Shown: piece by piece, positions 1 to 8,198 of the stretch
Layout: each line of letters begins with the position of its first letter
Numbering within the stretch: position 1 is the first letter of the stretch
Origin: an uncultured Eubacterium sp.
GTDB taxonomy: Bacteria > Bacillota > Clostridia > Oscillospirales > Acutalibacteraceae
DNA length: 64,000 bases
Direction: 5' to 3'
NCBI GenBank assembly: GCA_900542875.1
Contig: UQPH01000001.1
Location: 1 to 64,000, forward strand
Translations under genes and position numbers: made by a program
The notes under the pieces: model-generated
The model's input: the letters and a program-made list of their open reading frames with translations, nothing else
Databases searched by the model: none
What the model was told of the DNA's origin: nothing

Positions 1-1007
1 TAAACGGAAAGATGGATTTGACTCAGGCGGAATCGGTTGCAGATTTAATTTGTGCACAGGGCGAGGCGGCGGCAAAGGCTTCGTTCAATGCACTTCAGGG
101 CAGCCTGAGTAAAAAAATAAAGGGCGTTTTAGAGGTTCTTTTGGATTTGTCGGCGTTGATGTGCGCATGGGTTGATTACCCCGACGAGGAGATTCCTGAA
201 CTTGAGGAAACAGAGCTGCTGAAAAAACTGAATTTTTGCAAAGATGAACTTGACGGGCTGCTCGAAAATTACGACAACGGTCAGGCAATTATCGACGGAG
301 TGGATACTGTTATTGTGGGTATGCCGAATGTAGGAAAAAGCAGTCTTATGAATATGCTTGTCGGACGGGATAAGAGCATAGTTACTCACATTGAGGGCAC
401 CACGAGAGATATAGTTGAGGACAGTGTTCGTCTCGGCGATCTTGTTTTGCATTTGCGTGACACGGCAGGACTGAGAGACAGCGATGATCTTGTGGAAAAT
501 ATCGGAATAGATAAAGCATACAAGGCACTTGACGAGGCTCAGCTTGTGCTTGCGGTTTTTGATTATGCAAAGCCGATTCGTGAAAAGGACGAAGATTTGA
601 TTAACAGAGCGTCGGGCAAAAATTCCGTTGCCGTTATAAATAAGGTTGATTTGGAAAAAAGGCTCGACACAAAAAAAATAGAAGCCGCCTTTGCAAAAAC
701 CGTTTATATCAGTGCAAAAAACAACGAAGGCTTGAACGAACTTGAAAAAGCGGTTGAGGAGTTGCTCGGGGTCGAAAACTTTGACACGAGTGCACCGATG
801 CTTGCGAATATGAGACAGCGGCAGAACTGCCAAAACGCAAGGGAGAATATCGTTTCTGCCATAGACAGCGTTAATATGGGTATGACCTATGACGCAATAA
901 ATGTTATGTGTGACTGTGCCGCAGACGAGTTGTTGTCGCTCACGGGCGAAAAAGCTACGGAACAGGTGGTTAATAATATTTTCAGCAAATTCTGCGTTGG
1001 AAAATAA
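1..1007 (+). CDS. mnmE: tRNA modification GTPase MnmE (5'-truncated by window edge)
   Basis: C-terminal ~335 residues of MnmE, the GTPase that with MnmG makes the 5-carboxymethylaminomethyl group on wobble U34 of some tRNAs. The frame is already open at base 3 and begins NGKMDL, the normal entry to the central helical domain, so the N-terminal folate-binding domain lies off the left edge. Counting from that Met, the G domain shows G1 GMPNVGKSS (103-111), G2 GTTRD (129-133), G3 DTAGLR (150-155) and G4 NKVD near 213. The protein ends in FCVGK, matching the family C-terminus whose Cys is conserved. It is followed 35 bp later by mnmG, its complex partner. High confidence. Confidence 0.97.
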   Translation, partial: NGKMDLTQAESVADLICAQGEAAAKASFNALQGSLSKKIKGVLEVLLDLSALMCAWVDYPDEEIPELEETELLKKLNFCKDELDGLLENYDNGQAIIDGVDTVIVGMPNVGKSSLMNMLVGRDKSIVTHIEGTTRDIVEDSVRLGDLVLHLRDTAGLRDSDDLVENIGIDKAYKALDEAQLVLAVFDYAKPIREKDEDLINRASGKNSVAVINKVDLEKRLDTKKIEAAFAKTVYISAKNNEGLNELEKAVEELLGVENFDTSAPMLANMRQRQNCQNARENIVSAIDSVNMGMTYDAINVMCDCAADELLSLTGEKATEQVVNNIFSKFCVGK

Positions 1008-1042
1008 AAGAAAAATTATGTTCGATTCTAAGGAGAACGAGT

Positions 1043-2917
1043 ATGGAATATTTTGCGGGAAAATATGATGTAATAGTTATCGGCGCAGGTCACGCCGGAA
1101 TAGAGGCAGCTCTTGCGTCGGCAAGGCTCGGAGTGAAAACCGCCGTGTTTACCATAAACCTCGATTGGGTTGGAAATATGCCGTGTAATCCGTCAATCGG
1201 CGGCACGAGCAAAGGTCATTTGGTTAGAGAGATTGACGCACTCGGCGGCGAAATGGGCAAGGCGGCGGACAAATATTCGCTTCAGTCAAGAATGCTGAAT
1301 ATGGGCAAAGGTCCTGCCGTTCATTCCCTTCGTGCTCAAATTGACAGGAGAGAATATTCTGCCGGAATGAAGCATAAGCTTGAACTCACCGACAACCTTG
1401 AAATCAGACAGGGCGAGATTGTTAATCTTTATAAGGACGGTGACGAGTGGGTTGCCGTAACAAAACTTGAGGCTGTTTTCAGGGCTAGGGCTGTTATCCT
1501 TGCGACGGGCACATTTTTGGGCGGCAGGGTTTATATAGGCGATGTAAGTTATTCGAGTGGACCGGACGGAATGTTTCCGGCAAACGAATTGAGTAAGGCT
1601 CTTTATAAACTTAACATTCCGCTTCGCAGATTTAAGACGGGAACACCGAGCAGAGTAAACAGAAAAAGTATTGACTTTTCCGAACTTGATGTTCAGGAGG
1701 GCGACAAACTGACCGTTCCTTTCTCTTTTGAAACAAAGGAGCGACCGAAGAATAAGGTTGTTTGTCACATAACATATTCCAACGAAAAAACGAAGCGGAT
1801 AATTTTAGACAATCTCCACCGCTCTCCGATGTACAGCGGAAAGATTGAGGGCAAAGGACCCAGATATTGTCCGAGTTTTGAGGATAAAATTGTTCGTTTT
1901 TCAGATAAGGAGAGACACCAACTTTTTATTGAGCCGTGCGGAGAAAATACCGAGGAGATGTATCTTCAGGGACTCAGTTCGTCACTGCCTGAGGATGTTC
2001 AACTTGATTTTATTCATACGATAAAAGGACTCGAGCATGCTCAGGTTATGCGTGCCGCTTACGCTATCGAGTATGATTGCGTTGACCCGACCGCATTAAA
2101 GGCTACTCTTGAATTCAACGATTTAGAGGGACTTTACGGCGCAGGTCAGTTTAACGGTTCGAGCGGTTATGAGGAAGCGGCGGCTCAGGGTTTGGTTGCA
2201 GGAATTAATGCGGCTCTTAAAATTAAGAGAGAGGAGCCGTTGATTCTCGACCGTGGCTCATCATATATCGGAACGCTTATTGACGATTTGATTACAAAAG
2301 GTTGCACCGACCCGTACAGAATGATGACGGGCAGGAGCGAGTACCGTTTGGTTTTAAGGCAGGACAACGCAGATATTCGCCTGACTCCTATCGGACACAA
2401 AATAGGATTAATTTCCGATGAAAGATACAATGCTTTTTTATACAAGCAGGAGCAAATAAAAAAAGAACTTTCAAGAGTGAAGTCTTTATCAATTCCGATT
2501 ACTGATGATTTGCAAAAAATGCTGCACGAAAAAGGCACGGCAGAACTAAAGACAGGCTGTAAAATGATTGAACTCCTAAAGCGACCGCAGATAACATATG
2601 AGGATTTGAAACCGTTTGATTTGACTCGTGAAGATTTGCCCTATGAAGTTTTTGAGCAAGTGGAAATAAGCGTGAAGTATGAGGGTTATATCAAAAAGCA
2701 GGAGGCGCAGATTAAAGAAATGCGACGCCTTGAGGCAAAGAGAATTCCCGAGGATATAGATTATTCGACCTTAAAGGGATTGCGACTTGAGGCGATAGAA
2801 AAACTGTCGGCAGTAAGACCGCAAAACCTCGGTCAGGCAGGAAGAATCAGCGGAGTAAATCCTGCCGATGTAACGGCGCTCAACATCATATTGGAGAGTA
2901 TGAAAAATGATAGATAA
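1043..2917 (+). CDS. mnmG: tRNA uridine-5-carboxymethylaminomethyl modification enzyme MnmG (GidA)
   Basis: FAD-dependent partner of MnmE in tRNA wobble-uridine modification, 624 residues, the normal family length. The N-terminus carries the dinucleotide-binding motif GAGHAGIEAA (about 13-22), followed by the family signatures MPCNPSIGG, MGKGPAVHSLRAQ and GTFLGG. The C-terminal helical domain that binds tRNA and MnmE is complete (ends ALNIILESMKNDR). AAGGAGAACGAGT precedes the ATG. The 3' end overlaps rsmG by 11 bp, indicating one transcript mnmE-mnmG-rsmG, the standard arrangement beside oriC in Firmicutes. Confidence 0.98.
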   Translation: MEYFAGKYDVIVIGAGHAGIEAALASARLGVKTAVFTINLDWVGNMPCNPSIGGTSKGHLVREIDALGGEMGKAADKYSLQSRMLNMGKGPAVHSLRAQIDRREYSAGMKHKLELTDNLEIRQGEIVNLYKDGDEWVAVTKLEAVFRARAVILATGTFLGGRVYIGDVSYSSGPDGMFPANELSKALYKLNIPLRRFKTGTPSRVNRKSIDFSELDVQEGDKLTVPFSFETKERPKNKVVCHITYSNEKTKRIILDNLHRSPMYSGKIEGKGPRYCPSFEDKIVRFSDKERHQLFIEPCGENTEEMYLQGLSSSLPEDVQLDFIHTIKGLEHAQVMRAAYAIEYDCVDPTALKATLEFNDLEGLYGAGQFNGSSGYEEAAAQGLVAGINAALKIKREEPLILDRGSSYIGTLIDDLITKGCTDPYRMMTGRSEYRLVLRQDNADIRLTPIGHKIGLISDERYNAFLYKQEQIKKELSRVKSLSIPITDDLQKMLHEKGTAELKTGCKMIELLKRPQITYEDLKPFDLTREDLPYEVFEQVEISVKYEGYIKKQEAQIKEMRRLEAKRIPEDIDYSTLKGLRLEAIEKLSAVRPQNLGQAGRISGVNPADVTALNIILESMKNDR

Positions 2918-3611
2918 GGTTAGATTTTCAAATTTATGCGAGCAAAACGGAATATTTCTCGACGAGGTTATGCTGGAGCGTTTTGACATATATGCAAGAT
3001 TACTTGTCGAGTGGAATGAAAAGATGAATTTGACTGCAATTACCGAGCCGAGGGAAATTGAGCTAAAACATTTTCTTGACAGTCTTATGCTCATAAAATA
3101 TTACGATTTGCAAAATGTGAGCAATGCAATAGACGTAGGTGCGGGCGCAGGCTTCCCATCTATGCCGATTTTGATATATAAACCCGAAATTGAGTTCACT
3201 TTATTGGACAGTCTTAACAAAAGATTAACATTCTTGTCTGTGGTTAATAACGAGCTTGGACTTAATGCAAACCTCGTTCATTCCAGAGCAGAAGTCTCAG
3301 GACAAGAGGAAAATTACAGAGAAAAATTTGATTTGGCGATGGCAAGAGCAGTTGCTCCTATGAATGTGCTGTCGGAATATTGTATCCCCTTCGTTAAAGA
3401 GGGCGGTGCATTCGTTGCACTTAAAGGAAGTAATGATGATGTCAGCGAGGCAGGCAATGCTATTGAGGTGCTCGGGGGCAGACTTGAAAGTAATATTTCA
3501 TATGAACTCGGCGGCACCGAGGCACGCACAATAGCGGTGGTAAGAAAAATATCGCAAACACCGACACAATATCCCAGAAAGTCTAAGAAAATTTCTACTA
3601 AGCCCTTGTAA
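2907..3611 (+). CDS. rsmG: 16S rRNA (guanine-527-N7)-methyltransferase RsmG (GidB)
   Basis: SAM-dependent methyltransferase that makes m7G527 in 16S rRNA; loss gives low-level streptomycin resistance in several bacteria (family knowledge). 234 residues. The SAM-binding motif I reads AIDVGAGAGFPSMPI near residues 73-87, followed by LLDSLNKRLTFL (adenosine-binding acidic loop) and MARAVAPMNVL. Translation is probably coupled to mnmG through the 11-bp overlap. A strong terminator follows, so the operon ends here and noc has its own promoter. Confidence 0.96.
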   Translation: MIDKVRFSNLCEQNGIFLDEVMLERFDIYARLLVEWNEKMNLTAITEPREIELKHFLDSLMLIKYYDLQNVSNAIDVGAGAGFPSMPILIYKPEIEFTLLDSLNKRLTFLSVVNNELGLNANLVHSRAEVSGQEENYREKFDLAMARAVAPMNVLSEYCIPFVKEGGAFVALKGSNDDVSEAGNAIEVLGGRLESNISYELGGTEARTIAVVRKISQTPTQYPRKSKKISTKPL

Positions 3612-3635
3612 TTAAAGGCTTTTTGGCGAAAGATG

Positions 3636-3670
3636 AGGATTTCTCACGATGAGAAATCCTTTATTTTTTT
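3636..3670 (+). terminator. Rho-independent terminator after rsmG
   Basis: Perfect 10-bp stem AGGATTTCTC/GAGAAATCCT with a 5-nt loop, followed by a T-rich run (TTATTTTTTT). It closes the mnmE-mnmG-rsmG transcript. Confidence 0.9.
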
Positions 3671-3715
3671 CTATGTTTATGATATTATATATTTAGTCAA
3701 AGGAGAGGACAAGCT

Positions 3716-4534
3716 ATGAATAACATATCATATATAGCAACCGAAAAGCTGTTACCTAATCCCAATCAGCCACGACATCAGTTTCAGTCGGAGGAAATGC
3801 TCTCCCTTGCAAATTCGATAAAAGAAAACGGAATACTCCAGCCGCTTCTTATTCGCAGAATGAATAACAGTGACTATTGTGAGGTTATCGCAGGCGAACG
3901 CAGACTAAGGGCGGCTATTCTTGCCGGTATACCCAAAGTACCGTGCATAGAAATGGAATGCGACAGAGAAAAAAGCGCAGTGGTTTCTATTCTAGAAAAT
4001 GTGCAGAGGCAGGATTTAACCTTTTTTGAGGAAGCAAACGCAATCGGTCAACTTATATCCGTATTCGGAATGAGCAGAGATGATGTGTCAAAGTATCTCG
4101 GAAAAAGTCAGTCTGCAATATCAAACAAGTTGCGACTGCTTAAATTACCCGCCGATGCAAGATATTTTATCGAAAAGGAAGGCTTAACCGAAAGGCACGC
4201 AAGAGCCCTTCTCTGTATAGAAAACGAAAAGGATTTATGGACTGTGCTCAATGTTATAAAGGCACGTGGACTCAATGTAGCACAGACAGAAAGTTATATT
4301 TCAACTTTTTATGCCAAGCCTAAACGAAAAAAGAATGAACACAAGGCGGTATTTAAGGATTTCAGGATATTTGTCAATACAGTTAATAAGGCAATTAAAA
4401 CAATGCAGGAATCGGGAATCGATGCTGTGTCGGACAAGACCGAGACAGATGATTATATAGAATTCAGAGTTAAGATTCCAAAAACAGTAAGCACGGAACC
4501 TAAGTTAAAGGTTTTAAGTGCCAAACAGGCTTAA
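3716..4534 (+). CDS. noc: Nucleoid occlusion protein Noc (ParB/Spo0J family paralogue)
   Basis: 272-residue ParB-family protein placed directly upstream of parA-parB, the position of Noc in Firmicutes. The N-terminal CTPase/ParB domain has NPNQPRHQF and the GERRLRAA box (about 62-69). A HTH follows (YLGKSQSAISNKLRLLKLP, about 125-143), then a C-terminal dimerisation region. By family knowledge Noc binds dispersed sites and blocks division over the nucleoid; the assignment rests on position and on the presence of a second, canonical ParB at 5646. No sites of the B. subtilis NBS type were recognised here. RBS AAGGAGAGG is well placed before the ATG. Confidence 0.85.
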   Translation: MNNISYIATEKLLPNPNQPRHQFQSEEMLSLANSIKENGILQPLLIRRMNNSDYCEVIAGERRLRAAILAGIPKVPCIEMECDREKSAVVSILENVQRQDLTFFEEANAIGQLISVFGMSRDDVSKYLGKSQSAISNKLRLLKLPADARYFIEKEGLTERHARALLCIENEKDLWTVLNVIKARGLNVAQTESYISTFYAKPKRKKNEHKAVFKDFRIFVNTVNKAIKTMQESGIDAVSDKTETDDYIEFRVKIPKTVSTEPKLKVLSAKQA

Positions 4535-4573
4535 AACGGTTTATCCGTTTTAACATATTCTCCTCTTTTCATC

Positions 4574-4617
4574 ACAGCGAAGCAGGTGGGGCTATCCCTA
4601 CCTGCTTTGCTGTTTTA
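4574..4617 (+). terminator. Terminator after noc
   Basis: Long hairpin pairing ACAGCGAAGCAGGTGGGG with CCCTACCTGCTTTGCTGT across a CTAT loop, then TTTTATAA. It separates noc from the parS cluster and parAB. Confidence 0.85.
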
Positions 4618-4620
4618 TAA

Positions 4621-4636
4621 TGTTTCATGTGAAACA
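4621..4636. promoter_or_regulatory. parS: parS centromere site 1 (one mismatch)
   Basis: TGTTTCATGTGAAACA differs at one position from the parS consensus TGTTTCACGTGAAACA that ParB/Spo0J loads onto. First of three sites in 130 bp between noc and parA. Confidence 0.92.
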
Positions 4637-4691
4637 ATCGGACTGTCAATAAGGCTTCTAAAACATTGCAATCAAAAGAAATAAATTTTTA

Positions 4692-4707
4692 TGTTTCACG
4701 TGAAACA
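4692..4707. promoter_or_regulatory. parS: parS centromere site 2 (perfect consensus)
   Basis: Exact 16-bp palindrome TGTTTCACGTGAAACA, the canonical Firmicutes parS. It marks the origin-proximal centromere. Confidence 0.98.
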
Positions 4708-4733
4708 CTTAAATGTATATTTTCAATATAAAA

Positions 4734-4749
4734 TGTTTTACATGAAACA
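4734..4749. promoter_or_regulatory. parS: parS-like site 3 (two mismatches)
   Basis: TGTTTTACATGAAACA, a degenerate third copy 26 bp after the perfect site. ParB affinity may be lower; by family knowledge the central CG is important, and here it is CA. Confidence 0.8.
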
Positions 4750-4807
4750 TTACAGTTGCATTTCTATATCTTGCACAATAAATTATAAGTACTACAACAT
4801 ATTCACC

Positions 4808-4836
4808 TTGATATGAATATATAAAAGTAGTATAAT
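4808..4836 (+). promoter_or_regulatory. Promoter of parA-parB
   Basis: TTGATA, 17-bp spacer, TATAAT, 28 bp before the chosen parA start. It lies just downstream of the parS cluster, so ParB spreading could affect it (inference). Confidence 0.75.
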
Positions 4837-4864
4837 ATATTCAATATTAATGAGGGGTGAATTT

Positions 4865-5629
4865 ATGGGAAAAACTGTGGCGATTTTTAACCAAAAAGGC
4901 GGCGTGGGAAAAACAACGACCTGCGTTAATATGGCTGCCGCTTTGGGGCAAAAAGGCAAGAAAACGCTCCTTATAGACATTGACCCGCAAGGAAACAGTA
5001 CTTCCGGTGTCGGCATAGACAAAAGTACCGTCGAGTACAGCACCTACGATGTTTTAACCGATGAGGCAACGGCTCGTTCTATTATGGTTGAGACTGATTT
5101 CAAAAACCTTTACATACTCCCTGCCAATATGAATCTTGCAGGAGCAGAGGTTGAACTTGCCGAACTGGAAAACAGAAACAGCATATTGAAAAGAGCGATT
5201 GCTACTCTCGTTATGGAATTTGATTTCATAATTATAGACTGTCCCCCGTCACTTGGTATGCTTTCGATTAATGCGCTAGTTGCCGCAGATACCGTAATTG
5301 TGCCGCTTCAGTGTGAGTATTATGCACTTGAAGGACTCAGCCAACTGGTTTCTACCGTCAGAACTATAAAACAGCATTATAACGAACATCTTGAGCTTGA
5401 GGGTGTGCTCTTTACTATGTATGACAGCAGATTGAAACTCAATCAGCAGGTTATCGACGAGGTAAACAAATATTTCCCCAACAAGCCTTACAAGACTATG
5501 ATTCCCCGTTCGATAAAAATTGCGGAGGCTCCGTCATTCGGCGAACCTGTAATTTACTATGAAAAATATTCTAAACCGTCATTTGCTTATAAAAAATTCG
5601 TTGACGAATTTCTAAAGGCAAACAAGTAA
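4865..5629 (+). CDS. parA: Chromosome partitioning ATPase ParA/Soj
   Basis: 254-residue Walker-type ATPase of the ParA/Soj family, which drives origin segregation with ParB and in Firmicutes modulates DnaA. It has the deviant Walker A KGGVGKTTT near residues 11-19, LIDIDPQGNSTSG, and Walker B FIIIDCPPSLG. An in-frame ATG lies 15 bp upstream (4850), but GAGGGGTGA sits between the two Met codons at proper spacing for 4865, and the protein then begins MGKTVAIFNQKGG as in the family. parB follows 16 bp later. Confidence 0.96.
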   Translation: MGKTVAIFNQKGGVGKTTTCVNMAAALGQKGKKTLLIDIDPQGNSTSGVGIDKSTVEYSTYDVLTDEATARSIMVETDFKNLYILPANMNLAGAEVELAELENRNSILKRAIATLVMEFDFIIIDCPPSLGMLSINALVAADTVIVPLQCEYYALEGLSQLVSTVRTIKQHYNEHLELEGVLFTMYDSRLKLNQQVIDEVNKYFPNKPYKTMIPRSIKIAEAPSFGEPVIYYEKYSKPSFAYKKFVDEFLKANK

Positions 5630-5645
5630 TAAAGAGGAGTAAGAT

Positions 5646-6494
5646 ATGGCAAAAAAACAATCGGGACTCGGTAAGGGTCTCGGAGCGTTAATGCTGGAGA
5701 ATAATACCGATTCCATGGTATCGACCGATACGCTTGCCGTTAACGATATTATCCCGAACAAGGAACAGCCTCGTAAAACTTTTGATGAGGCGGCGCTTCA
5801 AGAACTTGCCGATTCTATTAAACAACACGGAGTTTTGCAACCGCTTCTTGTTCGTCCGCTCACAACCGGCGGCTATCAACTTGTTGCGGGTGAACGCCGT
5901 TGGAGAGCGTCACGCCTTGCCGAATTAAAAGAAGTTCCTGTTATTATCAAGGAACTGAGCGATACCGAGGCAATGGAAATCGCAATTATCGAGAATTTGC
6001 AGCGTGAGGATTTGAATCCTATCGAAGAAGCAGAGGGTTTGCAGGCACTTATCGACAAATGCGGATTTACTCAGGAGGAAGTTGCCACTTCGGTCGGTAA
6101 GTCAAGACCGGCTATAACAAACGCACTTCGTCTTTTAAGACTTCCGGAGGAAGTCAGACAAATGACAAAGGACGGAGACATTTCAGCAGGTCACGCAAGA
6201 GCACTCTTAGCCTTTGACAATGAGCCTATGATGCTCGAATGTGCAAAGCAAATTGTAGACAAAAAGTTGACCGTGCGTGATGTCGAAAAGATGGCAAAGC
6301 GTCCGAAAACCTCTAAAATAAAGGCTTCAAGCGGCAAAGCAAGAAACAGTTTTTATGATGAGGTTGAACTCGCCCTTTCCGACACACTGGGCACTAAAGT
6401 TAAGGTATATAACGGCAGAAACAAGGGCACACTTGAAATAGAGTTTTACACCCTTGATGACCTTAAAAACATTGCAAATGCGATTGCAAAATAA
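5646..6494 (+). CDS. parB: Chromosome partitioning protein ParB/Spo0J
   Basis: 282-residue ParB. The N-terminal tail KKQSGLGKGLGALM is typical of Spo0J and interacts with ParA. Next come NKEQPRKTF, the CTP-binding box GERRWRAS, the HTH SVGKSRPAITNALRLLRLP, and a C-terminal dimer domain. It binds the parS sites at 4621-4749, forms the partition complex and loads condensin (family knowledge). It has its own RBS (AGAGGAG) and is cotranscribed with parA. Confidence 0.97.
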   Translation: MAKKQSGLGKGLGALMLENNTDSMVSTDTLAVNDIIPNKEQPRKTFDEAALQELADSIKQHGVLQPLLVRPLTTGGYQLVAGERRWRASRLAELKEVPVIIKELSDTEAMEIAIIENLQREDLNPIEEAEGLQALIDKCGFTQEEVATSVGKSRPAITNALRLLRLPEEVRQMTKDGDISAGHARALLAFDNEPMMLECAKQIVDKKLTVRDVEKMAKRPKTSKIKASSGKARNSFYDEVELALSDTLGTKVKVYNGRNKGTLEIEFYTLDDLKNIANAIAK

Positions 6495-6527
6495 TATTTC
6501 ACATAAACATATTATAGGAGAATAAAA

Positions 6528-7814
6528 ATGTTAGACATTAAATTTGTAAGAGAAAATCCGGAAATTGTAAAGGAAAATATAAAGAAAAAATTTCAGGATA
6601 AAAAACTTCCGCTCGTTGACGAGGTAATCGAACTTGACGAAGAACGCAGAAAAGTTGTTGCAAGAGCGGATGAACTCAGAGCAAACAGAAACAAGATTTC
6701 TAAGCAAATCGGTGCTTTGATGGCACAGGGCAAGAGAGACGAGGCGGAAGAAGTTAAAAAGCAGGTTACCGCTCAGGCACAGGAACTTGACGAGCTTGCA
6801 AAGCGTGAAACAGAACTCGGTGCAGAGGTTACAAAGCGTATGATGATGATACCGAACATCATTGACGACTCTGTTCCCATCGGCAAGGACGACAGTGAAA
6901 ATGTTGAGGTTGAGAGATTCGGCGAACCGCTCGTTCCTGATTTTGAGATTCCTTATCACACCGATATTATGGAGACTTTCGACGGCATTGACATGGAGGC
7001 TGCCGGCAGAGTTGCAGGCAATGGTTTCTACTACCTTATGGGCGATATTGCAAGGCTCCATTCCGCAGTAATTTCTTACGCAAGAGACTTTATGATTGAC
7101 AGAGGCTTTACCTATGTTGTGCCTCCGTTTATGATTAGGTCGAATGTTGTTACGGGCGTTATGTCATTTGAGGAAATGGATGCCATGATGTATAAAATAG
7201 AGGGCGAGGATTTGTACCTTATCGGTACTTCGGAGCATTCTATGATCGGAAAATTTATCGACACGATTACTCCCGAGGAGAAACTTCCGCTTACTCTTAC
7301 TTCATATTCTCCTTGCTTCCGTAAGGAGAAGGGCGCTCACGGTATCGAGGAGAGAGGCGTTTATCGTATTCACCAGTTTGAAAAGCAGGAAATGGTTGTC
7401 GTATGTAAGCCGGAGGAGTCGAAGTACTGGTTCGACCAACTTTGGAAAAATACCGTTGACCTTTTCAGAAGTCTTGATATTCCGGTTCGTACGCTTGAAT
7501 GTTGCTCGGGCGACCTTGCAGACCTTAAGGTTAAGTCGGTCGATGTAGAGGCTTGGTCACCGAGACAGAAGAAATACTTTGAGGTCGGTTCTTGCTCAAA
7601 TCTTACAGATGCGCAGGCTCGCAGACTTAAAATCAGAATTAAGGGAGAAAACGGCAATTACCTTGCTCACACCCTTAATAATACAGTTGTTGCTCCGCCG
7701 AGAATGCTTATTGCATTTCTTGAAAATAATCTTAACGCAGACGGTACCGTTTCAATTCCCGAGGCGCTCCGTATGTATATGGGCGGTAAGGATAAAATCG
7801 TTCCTAAAAAGTAA
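6528..7814 (+). CDS. serS: Seryl-tRNA synthetase
   Basis: 428-residue class II aminoacyl-tRNA synthetase. An N-terminal coiled-coil arm (about 30-100, rich in E/K/R heptads) for tRNA-Ser binding is followed by the catalytic core: motif 2 around CFRKEKGAHGIEERG and IHQFEKQEM, and motif 3 around NNTVVAPPRMLIAFLEN. The length is normal. RBS TAGGAG precedes the ATG. No T-box leader is seen in the 33-bp gap to parB, so it may be read through from parAB. Confidence 0.97.
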   Translation: MLDIKFVRENPEIVKENIKKKFQDKKLPLVDEVIELDEERRKVVARADELRANRNKISKQIGALMAQGKRDEAEEVKKQVTAQAQELDELAKRETELGAEVTKRMMMIPNIIDDSVPIGKDDSENVEVERFGEPLVPDFEIPYHTDIMETFDGIDMEAAGRVAGNGFYYLMGDIARLHSAVISYARDFMIDRGFTYVVPPFMIRSNVVTGVMSFEEMDAMMYKIEGEDLYLIGTSEHSMIGKFIDTITPEEKLPLTLTSYSPCFRKEKGAHGIEERGVYRIHQFEKQEMVVVCKPEESKYWFDQLWKNTVDLFRSLDIPVRTLECCSGDLADLKVKSVDVEAWSPRQKKYFEVGSCSNLTDAQARRLKIRIKGENGNYLAHTLNNTVVAPPRMLIAFLENNLNADGTVSIPEALRMYMGGKDKIVPKK

Positions 7815-7830
7815 TTTGGCATAAAAATAA

Positions 7831-7857
7831 CCCCGCAGACGGTAATTATCTGCGGGG
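7831..7857 (-). terminator. Hairpin between serS and toxin locus A; terminator mainly for the minus strand
   Basis: 9-bp perfect stem CCCCGCAGA/TCTGCGGGG. Only the minus-strand reading is followed by a U-rich tract (GGTTATTTTTATG); the plus strand continues GAATGTATATAG. It is therefore the likely 3' end of the minus-strand toxin A mRNA and a weak one for serS. Confidence 0.65.
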
Positions 7858-7871
7858 AATGTATATAGACA

Positions 7872-7900
7872 TTGACAAAAGTGCAATTTGCGATTATAAT
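7872..7900 (+). promoter_or_regulatory. Promoter of antitoxin RNA A
   Basis: Consensus TTGACA, 17-bp spacer, TATAAT. No coding sequence follows on this strand; it drives the antisense RNA at 7907-8005. Confidence 0.9.
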
Positions 7901-7906
7901 AAAAAC

Positions 7907-8005
7907 AGATAAGGAGCTTGCCGATAGACGGTTGGCCCTCATCTTGAAATTTGGTTAGAAATAACCGCTCAAGTTTGTCGGCTCTGGGCGGTTATTTCTT
8001 TTTTA
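7907..8005 (+). ncRNA. Candidate type I antitoxin RNA A
   Basis: About 100-nt untranslated RNA predicted from a consensus promoter to an intrinsic terminator (GAAATAACCGC...GCGGTTATTT followed by CTTTTTT, 7968-8004). Its 3' end overlaps the last codons and stop of the opposed 24-aa toxin gene; the rest is antisense to the toxin mRNA 3' UTR. The 5' part folds into a hairpin with loop AUAGA inside GATAGACGGT, a motif shared with the RNAs at 28867-28965 and 21645-21743. Antisense repression or RNase III-type decay of the toxin mRNA is inferred from the layout, by analogy with txpA/RatA and bsrG/SR4. Confidence 0.8.
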
Positions 8006-8066
8006 TTGCTAATATGTAGCCTGTAGCCACAACAAGAATAATAATTGTAAAAGCTAAATACTCCAT
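7992..8066 (-). CDS. Candidate type I toxin A, 24-aa hydrophobic peptide
   Basis: 24 codons: N-terminal MEYLAF, one membrane-spanning hydrophobic stretch, then ATGYILAIKKK. It shares 16 of 24 residues with the peptide at 28806-28880. The SD GAGGGTG lies 6 nt before the ATG but is locked in a CCCTC-GAAC-GAGGG hairpin, a usual device of type I toxin mRNAs to block translation of the full-length form. The leader GGCGGTTA is complementary to TAACCGCC straddling the stop codon, allowing 5'-3' closure. The start is fixed by the homologous copy. By analogy it should insert in the membrane and depolarise the cell if unrepressed. It is not confidently assignable to Fst, TxpA or Hol-Tox families. Confidence 0.8.
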   Translation of the reverse strand: MEYLAFTIIILVVATGYILAIKKK

Positions 8067-8133
8067 GGGCACACCCTCGTTCGAGGGCATTATTAACCGC
8101 CTACCGTTATGGTAGTTTTCCTTATCCGAGCGT

Positions 8134-8162
8134 ATTATACATTAATTGTATATTTGTGTCAA
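8134..8162 (-). promoter_or_regulatory. Promoter of toxin A mRNA
   Basis: On the minus strand TTGACA (8162-8157), 17-bp spacer, TATAAT (8139-8134). The transcript starts near 8127 and begins with GATAAGGAAAACTACCATA, the same 5' leader as toxin B. CTACC-ATAAC-GGTAG forms a 5'-terminal hairpin. Confidence 0.9.
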
Positions 8163-8198
8163 GAGCATTGCGGTGCGAACTGCGGGCGCATTTTTGCC

